DNA from: Skermanella pratensis
Lineage (GTDB): Bacteria > Pseudomonadota > Alphaproteobacteria > Azospirillales > Azospirillaceae
Length of the DNA stretch: 64,000 nucleotides
Direction: 5' to 3'
Assembly (NCBI RefSeq): GCF_008843145.1
Contig: NZ_CP030265.1
Coordinates: forward strand, 219,501 to 283,500
Made by a program: the position numbers and the translations under genes. A model generated the notes under the pieces. It had not been told where the DNA came from. It ran no database searches and was given only the letters and a program-made list of their open reading frames with translations. Shown piece by piece: positions 55,496-63,814 of the stretch. Each line of letters starts with the position of its first letter. The stretch's first letter is position 1.

Positions 55496-57601
55496 ATGAC
55501 CGGGGCGGCGGAGCAGCGCCTGGAGAAAAGCAATAACCGTCTGCGGTGTCTCTCGGAGGCGATGGAGCGGATCCAGTCGGCCGGGTCGCGCGATGCGGTC
55601 ATGGACTCGGTCCGCGACGCCGCCGGCAAGCTCTGCGGAGCCGACGGGGTGACGGTCGTCCTGCGGACCGGCAACCAGTGCCATTACGTCGACGAGCACG
55701 CCATCGGCCCGCTCTGGCGCGGAAAGCGGTTTCCGCTGGAGTCCTGCATCTCCGGGTGGGCCATGCTGAACGGGCGGACCGCCGTGGTCCCCGACGTCTA
55801 CCGGGACGACCGGGTTCCCGTCGAATCCTACCGGCCGACTTTCGTCAGGAGCCTGATCAGCGTCCCGATCGGGCGGGACCATCCCGACTCGGCGGTCGGG
55901 GTCTACTGGTCCGAGGTCCGGACCCCGGACCCGGAGGAGGTCGCCACGCTGGAGACCCTGGCCCGCGCGGCGGCGGCGGCGCTTCGCGGGATCGGGCTGT
56001 TCCAGTCGCTCAGCGCCGCGAAGGACCAGGCCGAACGGTCCCACGCGCAGGCGCTGGCGGGCTTGGCCGAGCGGGAGAAGGCCGAAGCCGCGCTGCGCAA
56101 CAGCGAGGCGCGCTTCCGCACCCTGAGCGAGGCGATTCCCCAGCTCGTCTGGACGGCGGTCGGCAAGGGAGACTGGACCTGGGCCAGCCGCCAGTGGATC
56201 GCCTTCACCGGGCAGAACGGCGCCGACGCGCTCCGTTGGGGATGGCTCGAACCGATCCATCCGGACGACCGCGCGGCGACCCGCGCCGCCTGGAGGGCCG
56301 CGCCGCGGCAGGGCTTCCTGGACATCGACCACCGGCTCCGGCGGAACGACGGCGAATACCGCTGGTTCCAGACCCGGGCCCTGCCGGTCCGCGGCGACGA
56401 CGGCGGCGTTGCGCAGTGGTGCGGCACCAGCACCGACGTGAGCGCCCTGAAGGAGGTCGAGGCCGCCATGCGGCATGCGCGCGACGAGGCGGAGAGGGCC
56501 AACCGCGCCAAGTCTCATTTCCTGGCGACCGCAAGCCACGACCTGCGCCAGCCGGTGACGGCGGCGTGCCTCTACATGGACCTGCTGAGCCGGCGGCTGA
56601 CCGATCCGGACGCCAAGGCGCTGGCCGGCATGGTGGAGCTTTCGCTGCAAGGTCTGCGCGGCCTGCTCAGCGGCTTGCTGGAGCTTGCGCGGCTGGAGGC
56701 CGGCGTCGTTCGGCCCGACATGACGCCTTTCGCCCTGTATCCCCTGCTCCAGCGGCTCTCCGGCGAGTTCGCGGGGCAGGCGCAGGCGGCCGGGCTGCGG
56801 CTCGCGGTACCGGCAACCCCGTTCGCCGTGCTGACCGACAGGGTGATGCTGGAGCTGATCCTGCGCAACCTGATCGGCAACGCGCTGAAATACACTGCCC
56901 GGGGCGGCATCCTGGTGGAAGCCGTCGAGGAGGATGGGCGCATAGTCAGGATCGATGTGCGTGATACCGGCAGGGGCATCCCGGCGGACCAGATCTCCCG
57001 GATCTTCGATGACTATTACCAGGGCGGCGATCCCTCGGGGGGCTTCGGCATCGGGCTCGCCACGGTCCGGCGGATCGCCGACGTTCTGGGACTGCGCATC
57101 GCCGTGACCTCCAGGGTCTCGCACGGCTCGACCTTCTCGGTCTGGGTGCCGCGGGCGGACACGGCGTCGGTCCGGCCCGCGGCGGCACCGGCGCCGATAA
57201 CCGGAAACCTGCGGCGATGCTCCGTCCTGATGGCCGAGGACGACGCCATCATCGCCGCCGCCCTGCTGATGGAGATGCGGGACTGGGGCCTGGAGGTCAC
57301 CAGGGTCTCGGGCCTCGGCGAGCTTCGCGCCTGCATCGCCGGGCGCGGGCCGGCCTTCGACCTGATCGTGTCGGATTACCGGCTCGGCGACGGCAGCGGG
57401 TTCGAGGCGATCGCCGCGGTCCGGCAGAAATGGCCGATCCCGGCCATCCTCGTGACCGGGGATACCGCGCCGGAGGTGCTTAAGAGGGCCGACCGGGAGG
57501 GCATCCGACTGCTCCACAAGCCGCTCGCGGGGTCGGACCTCAAGCAGGCCATCGCCGGGTTGCTGGATGCCGGGCCGCCGGGGGCGGTCAGCGCGGATTG
57601 A
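55496..57601 (+). CDS. GAF-PAS hybrid histidine kinase
   Basis: A 701-residue soluble protein. GAF domain about 10-165 (CHYVDEHAIGPLWRGKRF, CISGWAMLNGRTAVV), PAS about 195-320 (GKGDWTWASRQWIAFTG, DIDHRLRRNDGEYRWFQ), HisKA with His near 346 (ATASHDLRQPVTAACLYMDL), HATPase (NLIGNALKYTARGG, DTGRGIP, GGFGIGLATVRR) and a C-terminal receiver (VLMAEDDAIIAAALL, DLIVSDYRLGDGSG, LLHKPLAG). Related to the CheY-like-tailed kinases of Azospirillum. A GAGG ribosome site precedes the ATG at 55496. 93 bases after xerD; no partner regulator beside it. Confidence 0.92.
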   Translation: MTGAAEQRLEKSNNRLRCLSEAMERIQSAGSRDAVMDSVRDAAGKLCGADGVTVVLRTGNQCHYVDEHAIGPLWRGKRFPLESCISGWAMLNGRTAVVPDVYRDDRVPVESYRPTFVRSLISVPIGRDHPDSAVGVYWSEVRTPDPEEVATLETLARAAAAALRGIGLFQSLSAAKDQAERSHAQALAGLAEREKAEAALRNSEARFRTLSEAIPQLVWTAVGKGDWTWASRQWIAFTGQNGADALRWGWLEPIHPDDRAATRAAWRAAPRQGFLDIDHRLRRNDGEYRWFQTRALPVRGDDGGVAQWCGTSTDVSALKEVEAAMRHARDEAERANRAKSHFLATASHDLRQPVTAACLYMDLLSRRLTDPDAKALAGMVELSLQGLRGLLSGLLELARLEAGVVRPDMTPFALYPLLQRLSGEFAGQAQAAGLRLAVPATPFAVLTDRVMLELILRNLIGNALKYTARGGILVEAVEEDGRIVRIDVRDTGRGIPADQISRIFDDYYQGGDPSGGFGIGLATVRRIADVLGLRIAVTSRVSHGSTFSVWVPRADTASVRPAAAPAPITGNLRRCSVLMAEDDAIIAAALLMEMRDWGLEVTRVSGLGELRACIAGRGPAFDLIVSDYRLGDGSGFEAIAAVRQKWPIPAILVTGDTAPEVLKRADREGIRLLHKPLAGSDLKQAIAGLLDAGPPGAVSAD

Positions 57602-57770
57602 CCGCGCCGACCTGGCGGCACATGGACGGCAGCGGGCGGGTCGAGCATTTCGGGCGGGCCGCCGTGCAGACGAACTTGCCGAACGGGACCAGGCGCTCGT
57701 TGATCTCGATCCGTTAGCGTTCGGGCAGCTTCTTTTCCAGTTCCTGCATGGCGCGTTCCGCCGCGCCCGC
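57588..57770 (-). pseudogene. Remnant of an endonuclease III-like gene (3' end)
   Basis: One frame reads ERAMQELEKKLPER, a TAA stop, then RIEINERLVPFGKFVCTAAR and PKCSTRPLPSMCRQVG before a TGA at 57588. The EINERLVPFG...C-x6-C pattern matches the C-terminal FeS-loop of endonuclease III relatives. The TAA could come from TAC (Tyr), and the third FeS Cys is Arg (CSTR), so this is a decayed fragment. It overlaps the end of the hybrid kinase gene and ends beside the aminotransferase gene. Confidence 0.6.
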
Positions 57771-57771
57771 G

Positions 57772-58941
57772 TCAGGCGTTGCCGGTCAGGTACTCCATCG
57801 CCGCCTGGACGCCGCCCCGGTTGACCGGCACGCCGTGGGTCACCAGGCCCATCTCGACGCCGGACAGGGTCGCGCACAGCATGAGGTCGTTGAACGACCC
57901 CAGGTGGCCGATGCGGAAGACCCTCCCCTTCAGCCGGCCCAGCCCGTTGCCCAGCGACATGTCGAACCGCTCCAGGATGGTCCGGCGCAACTCGTCGGCA
58001 TCGACCCCGTCGGGCACCATGACGGCCGTCAGCGAGCTGGAGTATTCCCGCGCGTCGGCGGCGAGAACCTCCAGACCCCAGGCGCGGACGGCCCGGCGGG
58101 TCGCCTCGGCATGACGGTCGTGGCGGGCGAAGACGTTGTCCAGCCCTTCCTCCATCAGCATGTCGATCGCGGCGTCAAGGCCGAACAGCAGGTTGGTCGC
58201 AGGGGTGTACGGGAAGTAGCCGGTCCCGTTGACGGTGATCATCGCCTCCCAGTCCCAATAGGAGCGGGGCAGGCGGGCTGACTTGGCCGCCGCGCGGGCC
58301 TTGTCGCTGACGGCGTTGAAGCTGAGGCCGGGCGGCAGCATCAGTCCCTTCTGCGAGCCGCCGACCGTGACATCCACCCCCCACTCGTCGTGGCGGTAGT
58401 CGATCGAGCCCAGGGAGGAGATGGTGTCGACCAGGAACAGCGCGGGATGGCCGGCGCGGTCGATGGCCGCCCGGATCTCCGGGATGCGGCTGGCGACGCC
58501 GGTCGATGTCTCGTTGTGAACGACGCAGACCGCCTTGATGGCATGCTCGCGGTCCTCCGCCAGGCGCGCCTCGATCGCGGCCGGGTCGGCGCCGTGGCGC
58601 CAGTCGCCGGGCAGGAATTCCGGCTCCAGCCCCAGGCGGGCGGCCAGCTCGCGCCACAGGCTGGCGAAATGCCCCGTCTCCGCCATCAGGACGCGGTCGC
58701 CGGGGGAGAGGGTATTGACCAGCGCCGCTTCCCAGGCGCCGGTGCCGGACGCGGGATATATCACCACCGGGGACGCCGTGCGGAAGATCCCCTTGATGCC
58801 GTCGAGCACCTTCGCGCCGAGCCGGCCGAAATCCGGCCCGCGGTGGTCGATGGTCGGATGGTCGATCGCCCGCAGGATGCGGTCCGGGACGTTGGTCGGG
58901 CCGGGGATCTGAAGGAAGTGACGTCCGCTGTGCGCCGGCAT
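57772..58941 (-). CDS. Alanine/serine-glyoxylate-type aminotransferase
   Basis: A 389-residue class V PLP aminotransferase (PucG/SgaA group). Signatures: HFLQIPGPTNVPDRILRA at the start, PASGTGAWEAALVNTLSPGD, ETSTGVASRIPEI, DTISSLGSIDYRHDEWGVDV and the PLP Lys in VGGSQKGLMLPPGL. Members use glyoxylate as amino acceptor with serine, alanine or ureidoglycine as donor; the exact pair cannot be read from sequence. Divergent from the FAD/Fe-S dehydrogenase, so both likely belong to a glyoxylate/2-hydroxy-acid pathway. ATG at 58941 has a GGAG ribosome site. Confidence 0.9.
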   Translation of the reverse strand: MPAHSGRHFLQIPGPTNVPDRILRAIDHPTIDHRGPDFGRLGAKVLDGIKGIFRTASPVVIYPASGTGAWEAALVNTLSPGDRVLMAETGHFASLWRELAARLGLEPEFLPGDWRHGADPAAIEARLAEDREHAIKAVCVVHNETSTGVASRIPEIRAAIDRAGHPALFLVDTISSLGSIDYRHDEWGVDVTVGGSQKGLMLPPGLSFNAVSDKARAAAKSARLPRSYWDWEAMITVNGTGYFPYTPATNLLFGLDAAIDMLMEEGLDNVFARHDRHAEATRRAVRAWGLEVLAADAREYSSSLTAVMVPDGVDADELRRTILERFDMSLGNGLGRLKGRVFRIGHLGSFNDLMLCATLSGVEMGLVTHGVPVNRGGVQAAMEYLTGNA

Positions 58942-58983
58942 GGCGGCTCCTCTTTTATGAAATGATGGTTTCCTCGCCTGGGA

Positions 58984-59012
58984 TTGCATCATACATTGAT
59001 AATTATGAATGC
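58984..59012. promoter_or_regulatory. AT-rich imperfect dyad in the aminotransferase/dehydrogenase gap
   Basis: An imperfect palindrome centred near 59001 (CATACATTGA on one side, TTATGAATG on the other) overlaps the start of the dehydrogenase gene. It is a candidate operator for the GntR regulator encoded at the end of that operon. Confidence 0.3.
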
Positions 59013-61965
59013 AAAATCAAAACGGGATTCAGCCCGCCGGGCCGAAGGAGAGAAGCTGGTGCGCGACACGGGACTTGCCGCGAGGCTGCGAGGCGCGATC
59101 GAGGGCGATGTGTTATTTGGTGCCTTCGACCGGGGGCGCTATGCCACCGATGCGTCGATCTACCAGATCCAGCCGATCGGCGTGGTGGTGCCGCGCACGG
59201 TGGCGGATGTCGCGGCGACCCTGGAGATCGCCCGGGAGCAGGGCGTGCCGGTGCTGCCGCGCGGCGGCGGAACCTCCCAGAACGGCCAGACCGTCGGCGA
59301 GGCGCTGGTGGTCGATGTCAGCCGGCATTTGACCGGCATCGCGGAGTTCGACCCGGAGTCGCGCCGGGTGGCGGTGGAGCCCGGCATCGTGCTGGACAAG
59401 CTCAATGGTTTCCTGCGGAAGAACGGCCTGTTCTTCCCGGTCGAGCCGTCGACCGCCAGCCGCTGCACGATCGGCGGCATGACGGGCAACAATTCCTGCG
59501 GCGCGCGCTCGCTCCGCTACGGCAAGATGGTCGACAACGTCCTGTCGATCGACGCGATCCTGCCCGACGGGGAGGCGATGCGCTTCGGCCCTGTGCCAGG
59601 CAACCCCGACGCCGCCGCCGGGTCTCCCGCGTTCCTGGACCTGGTGCGGCGGGTCCGCGCCGTGGCGGGGCGCGAGGCGGCGGAGGTTGAGGCCCGGTTC
59701 CCCAAGGTCCAGCGCCGGGTCGGCGGCTACAACCTGGACAGCGTCGTGCCGGGAGACGGCCTCGGCGGCAACAACATGGCCCACCTGCTGGTAGGATCCG
59801 AAGGCACGCTGGCCTTCACGACGCGGGTCGAGCTGGAGGTCCAGCCGGTGCCGACGCACCGGGTGCTGGGCGTCTGCCACTTCCCGACCTTCCGCTCGGC
59901 GATGGTCGCGACGAAGCATCTGGTGGACCTGGGGCCGGTGGCGGTCGAACTGGTGGACCGCAACATCATCGAGCTGGGCCGCGCAATCCCGCAGTTCAAC
60001 GCGACGCTGGGCAGGTTCGTGCGCGGCGAGCCCGATTCGCTGCTGCTGGTCGAGTTCGCCGGCGCCGACCGGGACGCGCTGGTGCGCGAGCTGAAGCGGC
60101 TGGACCAGGCAATGGCCGACCTGGGTTTCCCCGGCGCCGTGGTGGAGGTGGTCGACCCGGCGCAGCAGCGCTCGATCTGGGAGGTGCGCGAGGCCGGGCT
60201 GAACATCATGATGTCCATGAAGGGCGACGGCAAGCCGGTCTCCTTCATCGAGGACTGCGCGGTGCCGCTGGAGCACCTGGCCGACTATACCGACGGGCTG
60301 AACGAGGTCTTCGCCCGGCACGGCACGACCGGGACCTGGTACGCCCACGCCTCCGTCGGGTGCCTGCATGTCCGCCCGATCCTGAACCTGAAGGAGGCCG
60401 ACGGCGCGCGCAGGATGCGGGCCATCGCGGAGGAGGCGTTCGCGCTGGTGCGGGCCTACAAGGGGTCCCATTCGGGCGAGCACGGCGACGGGATCTCCCG
60501 CTCGGAATTCCACGAGAGCATGTTCGGCACGCGGCTGGTCCGGGCCTTCGAGGAGATCAAGGACACCTTCGACCCGAAGGGGATGATGAACCCCGGCAAG
60601 ATCGTGCGGGCGCCGCGCATGGACGACCGGACGCTGTTCCGCTACGGGCCGGATTACGCGCCCCAACCCCTGGAGCCGGCGCTGGACTGGTCCGACTGGG
60701 GCGGCTGGTCGCGCGCGGTCGAGATGTGCAACAACAACGGCACCTGCCGGAAGTCCAACCCCGGCGTGATGTGCCCGTCGTTCCGCGCCACGAAGGACGA
60801 GAAGCACGTGACGCGCGGGCGGGCCAACTCGCTGCGGCTGGCGCTGACCGGCCAGCTCGGGCCGGACGCCCTGGTCTCGGACGAGATGTACGAGACCATG
60901 GACCTGTGCGTAAGCTGCAAGGGCTGCAAGCGCGAGTGCCCGACCGGCGTCGACATGGCGCGGATGAAGATCGAGTTCCTGCATCACTACCGCAAGCGCC
61001 ACGGCCTGCGGCCGATGGACAGGCTGGTGGCGTTCCTGCCGCGCTACGCCGCCAAGGCCGCCCGGCTGGGCGGCGTCGCCGGCCTGCGCGACCGGGTGCC
61101 GGCCCTGGCCCGGCTGAGCGAGCGGATGCTGGGCTTCAGCGCGCGGCGCAGCCTGCCGGCGTGGCGGCGCGACTGGTTCCGGGCCGACGAGACCGGGCGC
61201 AATCCAGGCGGGCCGGAGGTCGTGCTGCTGGCCGACACCTTCGACACCTATTTCGAGCCGGAGAACCTGCGGGCCGCGCGGGCCGTGCTGGAAGCCGGCG
61301 GCTACCGGGTGCGCACCGCGCGCGCCGCCGGCGAAAGCAGGGCGCTGTGCTGCGGGCGGACCTTCCTCGCCTCCGGCCTGGTGGAGGAGGCGCGTTCCGA
61401 AGCCCGGCGCACGGTCGCGGCGCTGGCTCCCTTCGTGGCGCGGGGCGTGCCGGTGATCGGGCTGGAGCCGAGCTGCCTGCTGACGCTCCGCGACGAGTTC
61501 AAGGCGCTGCTGCCGGGGGAGGACACCGACGCCCTGGCCGGACAGGCGCTGCTGCTGGAGGAGTTCCTGGCGCGGGAGGACGCGGCGGGCCGGCTGAAGC
61601 TGCCGCTGAAGCCCCTGGCTGCGAAGCGCGCCCTGGTCCACGGCCACTGCCACCAGAAGGCTTTCGGGGCCATGGGAGCGGTGGAGCGGACCCTGCGGCT
61701 GGTGCCGGACCTGGAGGTCGAGGTGATCGACAGCGGCTGTTGCGGCATGGCGGGGGCTTTCGGCTTCGACGCGAAGCACTATGATGTATCCATGAAGATG
61801 GCCGAGCTTTCCCTCCTGCCTGCGGTCCGGGCGGCCGACGCGGAGACCCTGATCGTCGCCGACGGCACCAGCTGCCGTCACCAGATCCACGACGGCGCCC
61901 GGCGCTCCGCGATCCATGTCGCGCGGGTGCTCGAGCAGGCGCTTGAGCAAGAGGCCCGTGCATGA
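59005..61965 (+). CDS. FAD- and Fe-S-containing 2-hydroxy-acid dehydrogenase (YdiJ/GlcD-like fusion)
   Basis: A 986-residue fusion. FAD-binding domain about 45-290 (PVLPRGGGTSQNGQTVGEALVVD, FPVEPSTASRCTIGGMTGNNSCGARSLRYG), FAD-oxidase_C about 290-540 (HSGEHGDGISRSEF), a ferredoxin-like part with two cluster motifs (CNNNGTCRKSNPGVMCPSF and CVSCKGCKRECPTG) and a C-terminal CCG domain (GHCHQKAFG, DSGCCGMAGAFG). Such proteins oxidise D-2-hydroxy acids (D-lactate, D-2-hydroxyglutarate, glycolate) and pass electrons to quinone or flavoprotein. Stop overlaps the GntR start (ATGA). Confidence 0.92.
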   Translation: MNAKSKRDSARRAEGEKLVRDTGLAARLRGAIEGDVLFGAFDRGRYATDASIYQIQPIGVVVPRTVADVAATLEIAREQGVPVLPRGGGTSQNGQTVGEALVVDVSRHLTGIAEFDPESRRVAVEPGIVLDKLNGFLRKNGLFFPVEPSTASRCTIGGMTGNNSCGARSLRYGKMVDNVLSIDAILPDGEAMRFGPVPGNPDAAAGSPAFLDLVRRVRAVAGREAAEVEARFPKVQRRVGGYNLDSVVPGDGLGGNNMAHLLVGSEGTLAFTTRVELEVQPVPTHRVLGVCHFPTFRSAMVATKHLVDLGPVAVELVDRNIIELGRAIPQFNATLGRFVRGEPDSLLLVEFAGADRDALVRELKRLDQAMADLGFPGAVVEVVDPAQQRSIWEVREAGLNIMMSMKGDGKPVSFIEDCAVPLEHLADYTDGLNEVFARHGTTGTWYAHASVGCLHVRPILNLKEADGARRMRAIAEEAFALVRAYKGSHSGEHGDGISRSEFHESMFGTRLVRAFEEIKDTFDPKGMMNPGKIVRAPRMDDRTLFRYGPDYAPQPLEPALDWSDWGGWSRAVEMCNNNGTCRKSNPGVMCPSFRATKDEKHVTRGRANSLRLALTGQLGPDALVSDEMYETMDLCVSCKGCKRECPTGVDMARMKIEFLHHYRKRHGLRPMDRLVAFLPRYAAKAARLGGVAGLRDRVPALARLSERMLGFSARRSLPAWRRDWFRADETGRNPGGPEVVLLADTFDTYFEPENLRAARAVLEAGGYRVRTARAAGESRALCCGRTFLASGLVEEARSEARRTVAALAPFVARGVPVIGLEPSCLLTLRDEFKALLPGEDTDALAGQALLLEEFLAREDAAGRLKLPLKPLAAKRALVHGHCHQKAFGAMGAVERTLRLVPDLEVEVIDSGCCGMAGAFGFDAKHYDVSMKMAELSLLPAVRAADAETLIVADGTSCRHQIHDGARRSAIHVARVLEQALEQEARA

Positions 61966-62636
61966 CCGATGCGCTGATGGAACCGGCCGGCCGGATCGCG
62001 CGGCGCTCGCTCCACGACGAGGTGGTCGAGCGGGTGCGCGGGCTGGTGCTGGAGGGCGAGCTGGCGCCCGGCAGCCGGGTTCCGGAAAAGCAGCTGTGCG
62101 AGCAGTTCGGCATCTCGCGCACGCCGCTTCGCGAGGCGCTGAAGGTGCTGGCCTCAGAAGGGCTGCTGGAACTGCTGCCCAACCGCGGCGCCGTGGTGAC
62201 CAGGCTGACCGCCCGCGACGTGGACGAGATGTTCGAGGTGATGGGCGCGCTGGAGTCCCTGTCGGGCGAGCTGGCCTGCGCCCGCATCGACGACGCCGGG
62301 ATATCCTCGATCCGCGGGATTCACGAGCGCATGGTCGAGCATTACCGGCGGGGCGAGCTGCCGGACTATTTCCGGCTGAACCAGCGCATCCACGAGGGTA
62401 TCATGGATGCTTCCGGCAACGCCACGCTGCGCACCCTGTACGACGGCCTCGCCACCCGCATCCGCCGCGCCCGCTACATGGCGAACATGTCGGACGCCCG
62501 ATGGAAGCAGGCGGTGGACGAGCACGAGGAGATCCTGGCGCTCCTGGAGCGCCGCGACGGCGTTGCCCTGGGGGCGGCGCTGCGGCGGCACCTGAGCAAC
62601 AAATGCGAGGTCGTGAAGGCGGCGTTCACGGATTAG
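61962..62636 (+). CDS. GntR family (FCD) transcriptional regulator
   Basis: A 224-residue regulator with a GntR winged helix (about 14-75; RVPEKQLCEQFGISRTPLREALKVLASEGLLELLPNRGAVV) and an FCD ligand domain with its metal residues (FRLNQRIHEGIM, DEHEEILALL, LRRHLSNK). Translation is coupled to the dehydrogenase gene, so it very likely controls that operon and the divergent aminotransferase. Its TAG stop directly abuts a 101-bp repeat element. Confidence 0.92.
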   Translation: MTDALMEPAGRIARRSLHDEVVERVRGLVLEGELAPGSRVPEKQLCEQFGISRTPLREALKVLASEGLLELLPNRGAVVTRLTARDVDEMFEVMGALESLSGELACARIDDAGISSIRGIHERMVEHYRRGELPDYFRLNQRIHEGIMDASGNATLRTLYDGLATRIRRARYMANMSDARWKQAVDEHEEILALLERRDGVALGAALRRHLSNKCEVVKAAFTD

Positions 62637-62637
62637 G

Positions 62638-62738
62638 GCCGCAGATGCACGAGGATGGATTCCGGAGTCGGGCGCGCTCGCGGGCCACCGGCGCTGATCC
62701 AGAATTCTTATCAGTCGCAATCCGCGTGCTTCTGCGGC
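62638..62738. repeat. 101-bp inverted-repeat element behind the GntR gene
   Basis: Left arm GCCGCAGATGCACGAGGAT (62638-62656) and right arm ATCCGCGTGCTTCTGCGGC (62720-62738) fold with 17 of 19 matches. Exactly the same length as the element at 43163-43263. It begins one base after the TAG of the GntR gene. The rest of the gap to 62843 shows no gene. Confidence 0.7.
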
Positions 62739-62843
62739 CAAAACATAAAGCCCGCCCCGCGTCACCGGACCGCATCGACCGCCGCGCGTGAAAACGCGAT
62801 GCATCGCCCGTCCGGGCATGCCCCGGCATGAGGGGGCGGGGGC

Positions 62844-63710
62844 ATGGCGAACAGTTACGACGCGACGGTCAAGGAACTGGTCTGGGCCGGCGCCCCGGCC
62901 CTGCTGAAGATGCTGACCGGCGCACGGGTCGCCAGGTTCCTGTCGGCCGAGTTCTCGATCGTGCGCCAGCGCCGCCCGGACATGGTCGCCGAGCTGGACA
63001 ACGGCGAAGTGTTCCACACCGAGTTCCATGCCGGTCGCGAGGACATAAGCTGGCGCATGCTGGAGTACTACGCCCTGATCTCCCGGCACCACGGCGGCGC
63101 CCCGGTGACCCAGCTGGTGCTCCATCTCGGAGAGCGCGGCGAGGGCGGCCCGCCCGGCATTCGCCACCCCAACCTGAACTTCCGCTACGAGGTGCGCTAC
63201 ATCGCCGACCTCGACGCCGGGCCGCTGCTCGACAGCCCGGCGCCCGAGGACGCGGTGCTGGCAATCCTGTGCCGATGCGACGATATTAGGGAGCGCGTCC
63301 GGCGCGTCGTGGCCCGCCTCGCCCCGCTGCCCCGGCGCGAGCGCTCGGATGCCGCGGCCAAGCTGCTGATCCTGTCCCAGTTGCGCAAGGCGACCCCGGT
63401 CGTCAAGGAGGAGTTGGAGACCATGGCGATCCAGGTGAACATCAAGGAACATCCCTACCTCAGCGAGGTCTTCGCCAAGGGGCTGGAAGAGGGTGAGGCC
63501 AAGGGCCGCGAAGAAGGCGAAGCCAAAGGCCGGGCGGAAGCGCTTCTCCGGCTGATCGAGCGCCGCCATGTCGCGGTGTCCGAGGAGGCCGGGCGCCGCA
63601 TCCGCGCGGCGACGGTCGCCGACCTCGACCGCTGGCTCGACGCCGTCTTCGACGCGCCGACCCTCACCGCCGCCGATCTCGACGCCATCCTGGGCTCGCC
63701 GCGCCACTGA
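62844..63710 (+). CDS. Rpn-family PD-(D/E)XK nuclease-like protein
   Basis: A 288-residue member of the Rpn/YhgA-like, transposase_31-related group. N-terminal half: restriction-like fold with VAELDNGEVFHTEFHAGRED (the ExK-like part is FHTEFHAG, so the Lys is missing or replaced by His). C-terminal half: Glu/Lys/Gly-rich repeats (GLEEGEAKGREEGEAKGRAE) and a helical end. E. coli Rpn proteins promote RecA-independent recombination; here activity is uncertain. A GGGG-rich ribosome site precedes the ATG. Confidence 0.75.
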   Translation: MANSYDATVKELVWAGAPALLKMLTGARVARFLSAEFSIVRQRRPDMVAELDNGEVFHTEFHAGREDISWRMLEYYALISRHHGGAPVTQLVLHLGERGEGGPPGIRHPNLNFRYEVRYIADLDAGPLLDSPAPEDAVLAILCRCDDIRERVRRVVARLAPLPRRERSDAAAKLLILSQLRKATPVVKEELETMAIQVNIKEHPYLSEVFAKGLEEGEAKGREEGEAKGRAEALLRLIERRHVAVSEEAGRRIRAATVADLDRWLDAVFDAPTLTAADLDAILGSPRH

Positions 63711-63814
63711 CTCTCGGCAGCAACGACCGGGACATAATTTCACACCAAATTTTAACCTTAAGCTCTGTAGGCTGGGCGTATGCCCTTTGCGTTCTCGTGG
63801 AAAGGAATGCGCCT

